Of a DNA stretch of 64,000 bases, positions 54,719 to 64,000 are shown piece by piece. This DNA comes from Pseudomonas azotoformans (GTDB lineage Bacteria > Pseudomonadota > Gammaproteobacteria > Pseudomonadales > Pseudomonadaceae), in contig NZ_CP014546.1 in NCBI RefSeq assembly GCF_001579805.1, forward strand, positions 6,510,001 through 6,574,000. The letters run 5' to 3'. Numbering within the stretch: the stretch's first letter is position 1; the number at the start of each line of letters is the position of its first letter. Position numbers and translations under genes: made by a program. A model generated the notes under the pieces. That model was not told where the DNA came from and did no database searches. It worked only from the letters and a program-made list of their open reading frames with translations.

Positions 54719-55534
54719 CTACTTTGTTGGGGTGCCGACGGGTTGCTGCAATTGCGCTTTCCAGCGCTCCAGATTGCTCTGCAACGCAGCTTGCGCCACA
54801 CCGGACGCGGGCAATTCTGTCATCTTTTTGGCCAGCTGTCCGCGTAGCCACGGATCATTGCAGGCCGAGTTGTGGGAAATCGCCAGGTACAGGCCCGGCT
54901 GGTCGATGGGGATATCGCGGGCCATCAGGTCGTTGCTCATGCCCAGGGTCTGCGCCATGGCCATGCCGGAATAACGCCCGGCCAGCACGTAGTCGACTTC
55001 ACCCAGCAGCAGCTTCTGGAACGCCGGCGTCAGCGACGGCAGGCGTTGCAGGCTCAGTTGCTCACCGGCGAAGGTTTCGAAGGCCGCGCTCAAACGCGCA
55101 CGTTCCGACACCGCGCCTTTGTGCCCGTGCAGGTCGGCGGCTGTGGCATAGGCCAGCGCCGAGTCCTTGCGCGTCCACACCAGGTAGTCGAGTTGCACCA
55201 AAGCTGGGTGGATGTAATCGAGGGTTTCCAGCTCACCCAGGTTCAGCGGTGCGTCGGCGAGGATGTCCATGCGCCCGCTGCGCACTTCCTCCAGGGCCAG
55301 GGAGCGCTTGCCACCGTAGAGCAGGTCGATTTTCAAGCCGAGGTCCTTGCCCACTTGTTGCAACACATCGGCGGTGGCGCCGATCAGGTGCGTGGGGTCT
55401 TGCGGGTCGCGCCAGAGCAACGGCGGCGCATCCGGGCTGCCGGTGATCACCAGGCGATCGCATTTGCCGGCGGCCAGCGACAGCGTCGGCAGCAATGTGA
55501 GGCCCAGCAGTACCGCCCAAGGGCGCAATTCCAT
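54719..55534 (-). CDS. periplasmic solute-binding protein, family 3
   Basis: A 271-residue protein with a signal peptide (to about residue 22) and a family-3 amino-acid-binding domain (CDRLVITGSPDAPPLLW, GATADVLQQVGKDLG). No ABC permease is next to it, so it may be an orphan binding protein or a sensor. ATG 55534 is preferred to the open frame to 55570. Ten bases before the DUF4398 gene; possibly one transcript with the lipoproteins. Confidence 0.85.
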   Translation of the reverse strand: MELRPWAVLLGLTLLPTLSLAAGKCDRLVITGSPDAPPLLWRDPQDPTHLIGATADVLQQVGKDLGLKIDLLYGGKRSLALEEVRSGRMDILADAPLNLGELETLDYIHPALVQLDYLVWTRKDSALAYATAADLHGHKGAVSERARLSAAFETFAGEQLSLQRLPSLTPAFQKLLLGEVDYVLAGRYSGMAMAQTLGMSNDLMARDIPIDQPGLYLAISHNSACNDPWLRGQLAKKMTELPASGVAQAALQSNLERWKAQLQQPVGTPTK

Positions 55535-55552
55535 GGCGTGTGTCTCCAAGTC

Positions 55553-55582
55553 AAAAAAAAGCCCGGTCACAAGGACCGGGCT
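55553..55582 (-). terminator. Rho-independent terminator of etfA
   Basis: Stem AGCCCGGTC / GACCGGGCT with a five-base loop; on the minus strand it is followed by a run of eight T. Ends the etfBA transcript. Confidence 0.92.
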
Positions 55583-55604
55583 CTTTATAAGTGAAGCCGC
55601 TGGT

Positions 55605-56534
55605 TTAGACCAGCTTCTCCAGCTCAGGTACAGCTTCGAACAAGTCCGCCACTAGGCCGTAATCAGCCACCTGGAAGATTGGTGCTTCTTCGTCCTTGTT
55701 GATCGCAACGATCACTTTGGAGTCTTTCATACCGGCCAAGTGCTGGATCGCGCCGGAGATACCGACGGCGATGTACAGCTGTGGCGCAACGATCTTGCCG
55801 GTCTGGCCGACCTGCATATCGTTGGGTACGAAACCTGCGTCGACGGCCGCGCGGGAAGCGCCGACCGCAGCGCCCAGCTTGTCGGCCAGGGCGTACAGGT
55901 GCTTGAAGTTGTCACCGTTCTGCATGCCACGCCCGCCGGACACGACGATCTTGGCAGCGGTCAGCTCAGGACGATCCGACTTGGCCAGCTCTTCGCCAAC
56001 AAAGCTGGAAGTGCCAGCGTCGTGGGCAGCCGCGACGGCTTCAACGGCAGCCGAACCACCTTCGGCGGCAACCGGGTCGAAACCGGTGGCACGCACGGTG
56101 ATGACTTTGACCGAAGCGTTGGACTGTACGGTAGCGATGGCGTTACCGGCGTAGATCGGGCGCTTGAAGGTGTCGGCGCTTTCAACCGAGATGATCTCGG
56201 AGATCTGGTCAACGTCCAGCTGCGCGGCAACGCGTGGCAGGATGTTTTTGCCGTTGGAGGTAGCGGCAGCCAGGATGTGGCTGTAGCCAGCGCCCAGCTC
56301 TGCAACCAGAGGGGCAACGTTTTCCGGCAGTTGGTGAGCGTACGCGGCGTTGTCGGCCAGCAGCACCTTGCTCACACCAGCGATTTTCGCAGCGGCCTCA
56401 GCCACGGCGCCAGCGCCCTGACCTGCAACCAGCACGTGGATATCACCACCGATTTTCGCAGCGGCAGCCACGGTGTTCAGGGTGGCCGGGGCCACTACCT
56501 CGTTGTCGTGTTCAGCGATTACCAAGATAGTCAT
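55605..56534 (-). CDS. etfA: electron transfer flavoprotein alpha subunit
   Basis: A 309-residue EtfA with the C-terminal FAD signature [20 protein letters not shown]. With EtfB it passes electrons from acyl-CoA and other dehydrogenases to ETF:ubiquinone oxidoreductase, encoded divergently upstream. Starts two bases after the etfB stop, so the pair is a tight operon. Confidence 0.97.
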   Translation of the reverse strand: MTILVIAEHDNEVVAPATLNTVAAAAKIGGDIHVLVAGQGAGAVAEAAAKIAGVSKVLLADNAAYAHQLPENVAPLVAELGAGYSHILAAATSNGKNILPRVAAQLDVDQISEIISVESADTFKRPIYAGNAIATVQSNASVKVITVRATGFDPVAAEGGSAAVEAVAAAHDAGTSSFVGEELAKSDRPELTAAKIVVSGGRGMQNGDNFKHLYALADKLGAAVGASRAAVDAGFVPNDMQVGQTGKIVAPQLYIAVGISGAIQHLAGMKDSKVIVAINKDEEAPIFQVADYGLVADLFEAVPELEKLV

Positions 56535-56536
56535 GA

Positions 56537-57286
56537 TCAGATTACCTTCGCTTCGTTTTTCAGTTTCTCGACCAGTTCGGCCACCGACTTGACCTTGATG
56601 CCCGCGCTGCGTGCAGCCGGTGCTTCAACCTTGACGGTCTTGTTGGTGGAGGCGGTGGAAACGCCCAAAGCTTCAGGAGTGACCGACTCAAGCGGCTTCT
56701 TCTTGGCTTTCATGATGTTTGGCAGGGACGCGTAGCGCGGCTCGTTCAAACGCAGGTCGGTGGTGACGATGGCCGGCAGTTTCAGGGAAACGGTCTGCGC
56801 GCCGCCGTCGATTTCACGGGTCACAGCCACGCTGTCGCCGCTCACTTCGACTTTGGAGGCGAAGGTGCCCTGGCCGTAACCGGTCAGCGCAGCCAGCATC
56901 TGGCCAGTCTGGTTGTTGTCGCTGTCGATGGCCTGTTTGCCGAGGATCACCAGCTGAGGCTGTTCCTTGTCGACAACGGCTTTGAGCAGCTTGGCCACGG
57001 CCAGGGAGGTCAGGTCTTCAGCGGACTCGACCAGGATGGCGCGGTCGGCACCCAGTGCCAGGGCGGTACGCAGCTGCTCTTGAGCAGTGGTAGGGCCGAT
57101 GGAAACCACGACGATTTCAGTCGCCACGCCTTTCTCTTTCAGGCGGACGGCTTCTTCCACAGCGATTTCGCAGAAAGGGTTCATCGACATCTTGACGTTA
57201 GCAAGGTCGACGCCGGAATTGTCCGCCTTGACGCGAACTTTCACGTTGTAATCGACAACGCGTTTGACAGCTACAAGAACCTTCAT
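56537..57286 (-). CDS. etfB: electron transfer flavoprotein beta subunit
   Basis: A 249-residue EtfB with the family signature region [19 protein letters not shown] and the AMP-binding site. First gene of the etfBA operon. The promoter lies in the 506-base region shared with the ETF-QO gene. Confidence 0.97.
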   Translation of the reverse strand: MKVLVAVKRVVDYNVKVRVKADNSGVDLANVKMSMNPFCEIAVEEAVRLKEKGVATEIVVVSIGPTTAQEQLRTALALGADRAILVESAEDLTSLAVAKLLKAVVDKEQPQLVILGKQAIDSDNNQTGQMLAALTGYGQGTFASKVEVSGDSVAVTREIDGGAQTVSLKLPAIVTTDLRLNEPRYASLPNIMKAKKKPLESVTPEALGVSTASTNKTVKVEAPAARSAGIKVKSVAELVEKLKNEAKVI

Positions 57287-57554
57287 GGATTCCTCGTTAC
57301 TCTCCGGTGAAAAGAAAGTCGCCTAGGCGAACCTGGCGGTTGATGCTCATCGGCACACAAGGGCACCTCCAAAAACGCAGGCGGTGACCTTGCTCACGGG
57401 AAATGATGACCGTTCGTCAGTGGTGACTGAGAGGTCATTCTTTATCGCAGCGTGTAAACTGCGCGCCAGTGTCTGGACGCGCGCCACCTGTCTTGCTTTT
57501 GGACGTGCTCTTGAAACCTGCAGTCTGCCTACGGTTAGCGCAAAACCGACCGTA

Positions 57555-57584
57555 TATTGACCGGAACACCTATTCTGGTCAATA
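57555..57584. promoter_or_regulatory. 30-base inverted repeat in the etf control region
   Basis: TATTGACC and GGTCAATA arms around 14 bases; just outside, CCG and CGG can also pair. No T-run. Could be an operator for a dimeric regulator or a leader hairpin. Confidence 0.5.
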
Positions 57585-57642
57585 CGGCAAAATAGCCAGT
57601 CATAAGCCGCACCACTTTGATTTACCTAGCCTGCGGGCAATT

Positions 57643-57656
57643 CAAACAAACGTTTG
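57643..57656. promoter_or_regulatory. candidate PsrA-binding site
   Basis: CAAAC-AAAC-GTTTG matches the known PsrA motif (C/G)AAAC-N2-4-GTTT(G/C). PsrA is the Pseudomonas TetR-type fatty-acid-sensing repressor, and the etf genes are recalled as PsrA targets in P. aeruginosa. Placed 137 bases ahead of ETF-QO. Confidence 0.65.
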
Positions 57657-57792
57657 TATTGGACGCTAGCAGTGGTGTAGATATAATGCGCCACCTAGAG
57701 AGAAAGGTGGGTCTTGCCGTTGCCGCAAGACGACACCGAACCTCCACCCATTAGAAAAAAAAGCCTGTTGAGCCTTGAGTAGGAGATAGCCT

Positions 57793-59457
57793 GTGGAACG
57801 CGAATACATGGAATTCGACGTGGTCATCGTCGGCGCTGGCCCGGCGGGACTGTCTGCCGCCTGCCGACTAAAGCAGAAGGCCGCCGAAGCCGGTAAGGAA
57901 ATCAGCGTCTGCGTGGTCGAGAAAGGCTCCGAAGTCGGCGCGCATATCCTCTCCGGTGCCGTGTTCGAACCCCGCGCCCTGAACGAACTGTTCCCGGACT
58001 GGAAAGAACTCGGCGCCCCGCTCAACACCCCGGTGGTGCGCGACGACATCTATGTACTGCGCAGCCCCGAAGCCTCCACCAAGGTACCTGACTTCTTTGT
58101 GCCCAAGACCATGCACAACGAAGGCAACTACATCATCTCCCTGGGCAACCTGTGCCGCTGGCTGGCCCAGCAGGCCGAGAACCTGGGCGTGGAAGTCTAC
58201 CCAGGCTTCGCTGCCCAGGAAGCGCTGTTCGACGAAAACGGCGTAGTGCGCGGGATCATCACCGGCGACCTCGGCGTCGACCGTGAAGGCAACCCGAAAG
58301 AAGGCGTCTACACCCCAGGCATGGAACTGCGCGGCAAGTACACACTGTTCGCCGAGGGTTGCCGTGGCCACATCGGCAAGCAACTGATCCAGCGCTTCAA
58401 CCTGGACAGCGACGCCGACGCCCAGCACTACGGCATCGGCCTGAAGGAAATCTGGGAAATCGACCCGGCCAAGCATCAGCCAGGCCTGGTGGTGCACACC
58501 GCCGGTTGGCCGCTCGACATCATGAGCGCCGAAAACACCGGCGGCTCGTTCCTTTATCACCTGGAAAACAACCAGGTAGTCGTTGGCCTGATCGTCGACC
58601 TGTCCTACAGCAACACGTTTTTGTCGCCGTTCGATGAGTTCCAGCGCCTCAAGCACCACCCGGTGCTGGCCCAGTACCTGGAAGGCGGCAAGCGCATCAG
58701 CTATGGCGCCCGCGCCATCTGCAAAGGCGGCCTGAACTCGCTGCCGAAGATGGTCTTCAAAGGTGGCGCATTGATCGGTTGCGACCTCGGCACCCTGAAC
58801 TTCGCCAAGATCAAGGGCAGCCACACCGCGATGAAGTCTGGCATGCTCGCCGCCGACGCCGTGGCCGACCGCCTGTTCGCCGAATCCGAAGGCGGTGATG
58901 AACTGACCGCTTACGTCGACAGCTTCAAATCCAGCTGGCTATACGAAGAACTGTTCGCCAGCCGCAACTTCGGCCCGGCAATGCACAAGTTCGGCCCGAT
59001 CATCGGCGCCGGCTTCAACTGGTTCGACCAGAACATCCTGGGCGGCAAGATGCCGTTCACCCTGCACGACACCAAGCCGGACTACGCCTGCCTCAAGCTG
59101 GCCAAGGACAGCAAGAAGATCGACTACCCGAAACCCGACGGCAAGCTGAGCTTCGACAAGCTGAGTTCGGTGTTCCTCTCCAGCACCAACCATGAAGAAG
59201 AGCAACCGTGCCACCTGAAGCTGAAAGACCCGAGCATCCCGATCGGCACCAACCTGCCGCTCTACGATGAACCGGCGCAGCGCTACTGCCCCGCTGGCGT
59301 GTATGAAGTGATCACCAAGGAAGACGGCGAGAAACGCTTCCAGATCAACGCCCAGAACTGCGTGCACTGCAAGACCTGTGACATCAAGGACCCTTCGCAG
59401 AACATCACCTGGGTCACGCCGGAAGGCGCGGGTGGGCCGACTTACCCGAACATGTAA
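57793..59457 (+). CDS. electron transfer flavoprotein-ubiquinone oxidoreductase
   Basis: A 554-residue ETF-QO. N-terminal FAD motif VIVGAGPAGLSAA (residues about 11-23), membrane-associated quinone region, and the C-terminal [4Fe-4S] site CVHCKTCDIKDPSQN. It transfers electrons from reduced ETF to ubiquinone. GTG start with AGGAG eight bases upstream. Divergent from etfBA, so the whole ETF chain is encoded here. Confidence 0.97.
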   Translation: MEREYMEFDVVIVGAGPAGLSAACRLKQKAAEAGKEISVCVVEKGSEVGAHILSGAVFEPRALNELFPDWKELGAPLNTPVVRDDIYVLRSPEASTKVPDFFVPKTMHNEGNYIISLGNLCRWLAQQAENLGVEVYPGFAAQEALFDENGVVRGIITGDLGVDREGNPKEGVYTPGMELRGKYTLFAEGCRGHIGKQLIQRFNLDSDADAQHYGIGLKEIWEIDPAKHQPGLVVHTAGWPLDIMSAENTGGSFLYHLENNQVVVGLIVDLSYSNTFLSPFDEFQRLKHHPVLAQYLEGGKRISYGARAICKGGLNSLPKMVFKGGALIGCDLGTLNFAKIKGSHTAMKSGMLAADAVADRLFAESEGGDELTAYVDSFKSSWLYEELFASRNFGPAMHKFGPIIGAGFNWFDQNILGGKMPFTLHDTKPDYACLKLAKDSKKIDYPKPDGKLSFDKLSSVFLSSTNHEEEQPCHLKLKDPSIPIGTNLPLYDEPAQRYCPAGVYEVITKEDGEKRFQINAQNCVHCKTCDIKDPSQNITWVTPEGAGGPTYPNM

Positions 59458-59473
59458 GCCCGCTGCTTGAACA

Positions 59474-59501
59474 AAAAGGCTCCCGAATGGGGGCCTTTTT
59501 T
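59474..59501 (+). terminator. terminator after ETF-QO
   Basis: AAGGCTCCC / GGGGGCCTT stem, four-base loop and T-run. A-rich on the other side, so it may also end the convergent AraC gene. Confidence 0.88.
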
Positions 59502-60393
59502 ATGCGGCGCGCTCTTCGCCGGGATTGCGCAGGAAGTAGCGTTTATATTCCCGGCTGAACTGCGACGTACTCTGATACCCCACGCTATGCGCCGCCTGCG
59601 CCACACCCATGCCGTCCACCAGCAACAATTGCTGGGCCTTGAGCAACCGCAAACGCTTCAGGTACTGCACCGGCGACAACAACGTACAGCGCTTGAAATG
59701 CTCATGAAACGTCGACGCACTCATGTGCGCGTACCCCGCCAGTGTCTCGATATTCAGCGGCTCGGCGTAATGGGCATGCAAGTGATTCAACGACGTGGCG
59801 ATCCGCGAAAACTGCCCCTGCTGTTCCACCAACGCCCGCAACACATCCGCCTGCGGCCCGCGCAATGCGGTGAACAACACTTCCCTGACCCTCGCCGGGC
59901 CCATGATCCGACTTTCCAGTGGATCGTGCAGGCATTGCAGTAACCGTTCGACGGCGCCGCGCATCGCGTCATCGAGCATTACCGAACTCATCGACTCCAG
60001 CGTCTGCGCCGTCGGTGGCGGCCCGGCCTGAATGCCCATGGCCATGACCAGTTCCCCCAGCACCACGCGGTCAATGCCCACCGTGACGCCGTACAACGGC
60101 GCATAGGACGCCATGGCAAACGTCTCGCATTCGAACGGCACCGGCATCGCCTGGATCAGGTAATGCCCGGCGCCATACTCCAGCGTACGCGGGCCCAGGT
60201 AGGCGACTTTGCTGCCCTGGGCCACGAACATCAGGCTGGGTTCATAGATCTGCGGCCCACGCGCCACGTCGCAACTGGCGCGCAGCACTTGCACGCCAGG
60301 CAGGTTCGTCGGGGAAAAACCGTCGCAGGGCGTAAGCCCCTCAATCAAGGCCACCAGTGTGGCGTTGGCGTCGAGATGGCGGGTGAGCAGCAT
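59500..60393 (-). CDS. AraC-family transcriptional regulator
   Basis: A 297-residue regulator. N-terminal AraC_N-type cupin-like domain and a C-terminal double helix-turn-helix (LAGYAHMSASTFHEHFKRCT and AAHSVGYQSTSQFSREYKRY). It is divergent from the zinc alcohol dehydrogenase gene, with 181 bases between, and is very probably its regulator (this AraC subgroup is commonly paired with such reductases). Confidence 0.92.
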   Translation of the reverse strand: MLLTRHLDANATLVALIEGLTPCDGFSPTNLPGVQVLRASCDVARGPQIYEPSLMFVAQGSKVAYLGPRTLEYGAGHYLIQAMPVPFECETFAMASYAPLYGVTVGIDRVVLGELVMAMGIQAGPPPTAQTLESMSSVMLDDAMRGAVERLLQCLHDPLESRIMGPARVREVLFTALRGPQADVLRALVEQQGQFSRIATSLNHLHAHYAEPLNIETLAGYAHMSASTFHEHFKRCTLLSPVQYLKRLRLLKAQQLLLVDGMGVAQAAHSVGYQSTSQFSREYKRYFLRNPGEERAA

Positions 60394-60574
60394 GGCAAAA
60401 AACTTCGCGAAAAGGGGATGAGAACATCATCGCAGGTCTGGCGTCACAAGGATCCAAACACGGGGCACTCCCGGACGAATAGGCATGAGACTCGGAGCAA
60501 TCGCCATGGCCGCATCAGGACCCGGCGCGGAGAATGCGCCACCTCACCTGTCATTGCTTTTGCGAGGTTTCCCC

Positions 60575-61627
60575 ATGTACACCGCCATCGGTTACGCCGC
60601 CCAGTCGGCCACCACTCCCCTCGCCCCCATGTCGTTCCAGCGCCGCAGCCCGCGCGTCGATGACGTGGCGATCGAGATCCTGTACTGCGGCGTCTGCCAC
60701 TCCGACATCCACCAGGCGCGCAACGAATGGGGCATCGCCGTGTACCCACTGATGCCCGGCCACGAGATCGTCGGCAAGGTCACCGCCATTGGCGCCAACG
60801 TCACCGCGCACAAAGTCGGTGACCTGGTGGGCGTGGGCTGCATGGTCGATTCGTGCCGTCACTGCGACGCGTGCCAAGCGGACCTGGAGCAATACTGCCT
60901 CGAAGGCCCGACCATGACCTACGCCACCCCGGACCGCGTCGATGGCAGCAACACCATGGGCGGTTACTCCGACAGCATCGTGGTCAGCGAACATTTCGTG
61001 GTGAAGATCCCGGCCAAGCTTGACCTGGCCAGCGCCGCGCCGATCCTGTGTGCTGGCATCACCACCTACTCGCCGCTCAAGCACTACGGCGTGAAGGCCG
61101 GCGATAAAGTCGGCGTGCTGGGCATGGGCGGCCTCGGCCATATGGGCATCAAGTTTGCCAAGGCCATGGGCGCGGAAGTGACCTTGTTCACCCGCTCGGC
61201 AAGCAAGGCCGAAGAAGGCCGCCGCCAGGGCGCCGATCACGTGATCGTGTCCACCGACGAAGCCCAGATGAAAGCCGCCGCCGGCAGCTTCGACTTCCTG
61301 CTGGACACCATCCCTGTGCAGCACGACCTGAACCCCTACCTCGACGTGCTGCGCTTTGACGGCGTGCACATCCTGGTCGGCCTGATCGAGCCGGTGGACC
61401 CGCCCGTCAACGCCGCCAAGCTGGTGCTGGGCCGCAAGGTGCTGGCCGGTTCGTTGATCGGTGGTATTGCAGAAACCCAGGAAGTCCTGGATTTCTGCGC
61501 CGAGCACGGCATCACCTGCGACATCGAAATGCTCGACATCCGCCACATCAACGAAGCCTACAGCCGCATGATCGCCGGCGACGTGAAGTACCGCTTTGTC
61601 ATCGACATGGCGACGTTGAAGGCCTGA
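60575..61627 (+). CDS. NAD(P)-dependent zinc alcohol dehydrogenase (YahK/cinnamyl type)
   Basis: A 350-residue medium-chain dehydrogenase. Catalytic Zn site from CGVCHSDIH and GHEIVG, structural Zn cysteines in CRHCDACQADLEQYC, cofactor motif GMGGLGHMG. Likely reduces aldehydes with NADPH. ATG 60575 is behind GAGG; the frame extends to 60485 without support. Divergent from the AraC regulator and convergent to the IclR regulator. Confidence 0.92.
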   Translation: MYTAIGYAAQSATTPLAPMSFQRRSPRVDDVAIEILYCGVCHSDIHQARNEWGIAVYPLMPGHEIVGKVTAIGANVTAHKVGDLVGVGCMVDSCRHCDACQADLEQYCLEGPTMTYATPDRVDGSNTMGGYSDSIVVSEHFVVKIPAKLDLASAAPILCAGITTYSPLKHYGVKAGDKVGVLGMGGLGHMGIKFAKAMGAEVTLFTRSASKAEEGRRQGADHVIVSTDEAQMKAAAGSFDFLLDTIPVQHDLNPYLDVLRFDGVHILVGLIEPVDPPVNAAKLVLGRKVLAGSLIGGIAETQEVLDFCAEHGITCDIEMLDIRHINEAYSRMIAGDVKYRFVIDMATLKA

Positions 61628-62431
61628 TCAGGCCTTCGCGCCCAACTCCGCTGACAGCCGGGCTGCGACCTGTTTGACCACAGGAATCAGCTCGGCCATT
61701 TTCTCCAGCGGCATGTAGGGCACGGTACTGGCGATGCTGATGCCGGCGACGATGCGCCGGCTGGCATCGCGCACCGGAGCGGCCACGCAACGGATCGACG
61801 GTTCGTTGTCTTCCAGGTCGAACGCATAACCGCCCACCACGTATTCATGCATGCGCTGCTCGAACTGTGCCCAGGACTGCTCCGGGTGCTGCGGCCATTG
61901 CAGGCTTTTCCCACCCGCCGGCAGGCTGACTTCGTACAGGCGCTGCCACTCTGCGACCGTGTCATCCAGCAGCAATGCCTTGCCGATCCCGGTGCGTGCC
62001 AGCGGCATGCGATGGCCGACCCGTGAGCGCATTTCCGGACCGTTGCGGCCGGGGTTCTTGTGCAGGTACAACACGTCGTCGTATTCGCGGATGGCCAAGT
62101 GGATGGTGTCGCCGGTCAGCGCCGACAATTCATCCAGATAGGGTATCGCCAGAGTCACCAGCGGCAGCTCTTCCCGCGCCTGGAAACCCAGCTCGATCAA
62201 CTTCGGCCCCAGCAGGTAACCGACCTGCGGCACCACCCGCAGGTAACGCTCTTCCACCAGGCAACTGGCCAGGCGGTGGGTGGTGCTGCGGGTGGTGCCG
62301 ATGCGCTTGGCGATCTCTTTCAGATCCCGCGCACCGGCCGCCACCGCTTGCACCACGCCCAGGCCACGCAGCAGGGTCTGGGTGCCGGTGGGGGCGGCGT
62401 CTTTGACGGGGGTGTGGGCGTTTTCCTGCAT
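61628..62431 (-). CDS. IclR-family transcriptional regulator
   Basis: A 267-residue IclR regulator. The N-terminal winged helix (LKEIAKRIGTTRSTTHRLAS) and the C-terminal ligand domain with GDTIHLAIREYDDVLYLH. It is directly downstream of the sugar ABC transporter genes on the same strand, and is probably their regulator. ATG 62431 preferred over 62467. Confidence 0.9.
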   Translation of the reverse strand: MQENAHTPVKDAAPTGTQTLLRGLGVVQAVAAGARDLKEIAKRIGTTRSTTHRLASCLVEERYLRVVPQVGYLLGPKLIELGFQAREELPLVTLAIPYLDELSALTGDTIHLAIREYDDVLYLHKNPGRNGPEMRSRVGHRMPLARTGIGKALLLDDTVAEWQRLYEVSLPAGGKSLQWPQHPEQSWAQFEQRMHEYVVGGYAFDLEDNEPSIRCVAAPVRDASRRIVAGISIASTVPYMPLEKMAELIPVVKQVAARLSAELGAKA

Positions 62432-62477
62432 ATCGGGCCTATGTGGTGGTACGAAAACGGCGAGCATTATGACCCAA

Positions 62478-63443
62478 TCAGCGCTGCTTCATGCGGTCGA
62501 TGATGACGGCCAATAGCAGGATCGAACCGCGGATCACATACTGGTAAAAGGTGTCGATGTTCTTCAGGTTCATCGCATTCTCGATGATCGCCAAAATCAG
62601 CACCCCGGCAATCACATGACGGATCATGCCGATGCCGCCGCTCAGCGACACGCCGCCCAAGACGCACGCCGAGATCACGGTCAGCTCAAAGCCCTGGCCA
62701 ATCATCGGCTGGCCTGAGGTCATGCGCGAGGCGAGGATCACCCCGGCCAGGGCGCCGATCAAGCCGTGCACGGCAAAGATGATGATCTTGGTGCGATCAA
62801 CATTTACGCCAGCCAGCAACGCCGCTTCCTGGTTACCGCCGATGGCCATGGTGTTGCGCCCGTAGGTGGTGTAGTTGAGCAGCCAGCCAAAGAACACAAA
62901 GCACAGCACAGTGATGATGATCGGCACCGGCACGCCCATCAGTTGGCCGTTGCCGAACACGAAGAAGCCTTCGTCCATCACGCCGACGGCCTTGCCGTTG
63001 GAGAAGATGTACGCCAGTCCACGCACGATCTGCATGGTCGCCAAGGTCGCGATCAATGCGTTGATACGCAGCTTGGCGATGACGATGCCGTTGATCAGCC
63101 CCACCACCAGGCCCATGGCCAACGCAGCGGACACGCCGAGCACCACACTGTCGGTGTCGCGGATCACAATGCCCGCGACCACACCGGCACAGGCAATCAC
63201 CGAGCCCACCGACAAGTCGAAGTGCCCCGACGCCAGGCAGAACAGCATGGTGCACGCCGCAATGCCCACGGTGGAAATCGCCAGGCCGAGCCCGCGCATA
63301 TTCAACGGTGAAAGGAAGTTATCGATAAACAACGCACTGAGCACAAAAATGCTCAACGCGGCGAGCAACATCACCCAGTCATCGAGGAACTTTCGCTGGT
63401 TGAAACCCGGCCAGAAGCCCTTTGCAGTTTTTACCTCAGACAT
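62478..63443 (-). CDS. araH: sugar ABC transporter permease (L-arabinose type, AraH)
   Basis: A 321-residue RbsC/AraH-family permease with 8-10 membrane helices. The whole sequence (FWPGFNQRKFLDDWVMLLA, GNQEAALLAGVNVDRTKI) is like the protein annotated as AraH in Pseudomonas. It follows the ATP-binding gene by 17 bases. L-arabinose as substrate rests on this resemblance only; other pentoses are possible. Confidence 0.85.
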   Translation of the reverse strand: MSEVKTAKGFWPGFNQRKFLDDWVMLLAALSIFVLSALFIDNFLSPLNMRGLGLAISTVGIAACTMLFCLASGHFDLSVGSVIACAGVVAGIVIRDTDSVVLGVSAALAMGLVVGLINGIVIAKLRINALIATLATMQIVRGLAYIFSNGKAVGVMDEGFFVFGNGQLMGVPVPIIITVLCFVFFGWLLNYTTYGRNTMAIGGNQEAALLAGVNVDRTKIIIFAVHGLIGALAGVILASRMTSGQPMIGQGFELTVISACVLGGVSLSGGIGMIRHVIAGVLILAIIENAMNLKNIDTFYQYVIRGSILLLAVIIDRMKQR

Positions 63444-63460
63444 CATTCACCTCGAATTCT

Positions 63461-64000
63461 TCAAGCCCGCGAACGCGGGAGAGCCAGTTGCAGCAGCCGA
63501 GCCTCGTCCGCTTGGTCTCGGGTCAGTTCGCCGGTCAGGGCGCCTTCGCTCATCACCAGAATGCGGTCGCTGATGCCCATCACTTCCATCAGGTCGCTGG
63601 ACACCACGATCACCGCAATACCGCTGGCGGCCAGGTTGTGGATGATCTGGTAGATCTCCGACTTGGCGCCGATGTCGATGCCACGGGTCGGTTCGTCCAA
63701 CAGCAGCACCTTCATCGGCATCGACAGCCAGCGACCGAGAATGGCCTTTTGCTGGTTGCCGCCGGAGAGGTACATGATTTTCTGTTCGGCGTTGGGCGTC
63801 TTGACCTTCATCGCCTTGATCTGCCGATCGGCGTTGGCCGTTTCCCAGCCGTCGCGCAGCAGCCAACCGAAGGTGGAATGGGCACCGCGCGCGCTGATAT
63901 TGATGTTCTCGGCCACGCTGGACAGCGGAATGATGCCCTCCTTCTTGCGGTCTTCCGGGCACAGCAGCACGCCCGCGGCGATGGCGTCACGGGGTGACTG
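63461..64000 (-). CDS. araG: sugar ABC transporter ATP-binding protein, C-terminal part (AraG-like)
   Basis: The last 179 residues of a two-domain sugar ABC ATPase; the gene runs off the window. Visible in the second ATP-binding domain are [10 protein letters not shown], the signature YLSGGNQQK and Walker [12 protein letters not shown]. Next to the AraH-like permease. The N-terminal half and the binding protein (araF) should lie beyond the edge. Confidence 0.88.
   Translation of the reverse strand, partial: QSPRDAIAAGVLLCPEDRKKEGIIPLSSVAENINISARGAHSTFGWLLRDGWETANADRQIKAMKVKTPNAEQKIMYLSGGNQQKAILGRWLSMPMKVLLLDEPTRGIDIGAKSEIYQIIHNLAASGIAVIVVSSDLMEVMGISDRILVMSEGALTGELTRDQADEARLLQLALPRSRA

Larger units (their letters stand above)
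57287..57792. other. 506-base divergent control region between etfB and ETF-QO
   Basis: No gene found. It holds the promoters of both divergent units, a PsrA-like site (57643-57656) and a 30-base inverted repeat (57555-57584). Confidence 0.8.

Overview
The window is a chromosomal segment of a Pseudomonas of the fluorescens group. This is inferred from the high G+C content, the prpR-prpB-prpC-acnD-prpF-prpD methylcitrate operon with AcnD/PrpF, the etfBA/ETF-QO arrangement, the thrH and APS-type cysH genes, and the many short palindromes with GTGGGAGC or GTGGCGAG arms between genes. Nothing looks like a plasmid or prophage; the only mobile element is one IS3-family insertion sequence.

Layout. 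86-5631 (+): EamA exporter, a four-part JAMM / ubiquitin-like sulfur carrier / E1 / rhodanese fusion, a cysteine synthase, a serine acetyltransferase and an AlaX editing protein. This looks like a self-contained protein-thiocarboxylate route to cysteine and is the most striking system here. 5679-14002 (-): complete 2-methylcitrate operon for propionate use, with its GntR regulator. 14275-17338 (+): retropepsin-like peptidase, 7TM inactive-transglutaminase protein and ATP-grasp ligase (Rlo-type osmotolerance module). 17441-20350: pabB, thrH, cysH. 20695-23861: NCS1 permease, a racemase-like protein lacking its first catalytic Cys, and a LysR regulator. 23988-25510: an SDR and a HAD phosphatase. 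25665-30823 (+): iron-starvation sigma factor, FecR, TonB-dependent receptor and a dedicated TonB, resembling a haem (Has) locus without its hemophore.

30831-38116 is the accessory and damaged part: a helix-turn-helix remnant, an SDR, a frameshifted DUF4337 gene, an M24 peptidase-like gene, a gamma-glutamylcyclotransferase interrupted by the IS (34157-35391), a few orphan genes in AT-richer DNA, tRNA-Ser(GGA), and a frameshifted crotonase. 38323-44264: PlsC-type acyltransferase, CorA, a class-I amidotransferase, and a FadB-like protein with its thiolase. 44656-48927: a 31-residue membrane peptide, a cytochrome c, and a transglutaminase / alpha-E / ATP-grasp operon.

49145-49236 holds a strong candidate small RNA. 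49342-55534: RraB-family protein, START protein, YkgJ protein, MocR-type regulator, two DUF4398/OmpA lipoproteins and a solute-binding protein. 55605-59457: etfB-etfA, divergent from ETF:ubiquinone oxidoreductase, with a PsrA-like site between them. 59500-64000: AraC regulator, zinc alcohol dehydrogenase, IclR regulator and the araH/araG end of a sugar ABC transporter cut by the window edge.

All calls come from reading the sequence and recalling families; no searches were run.
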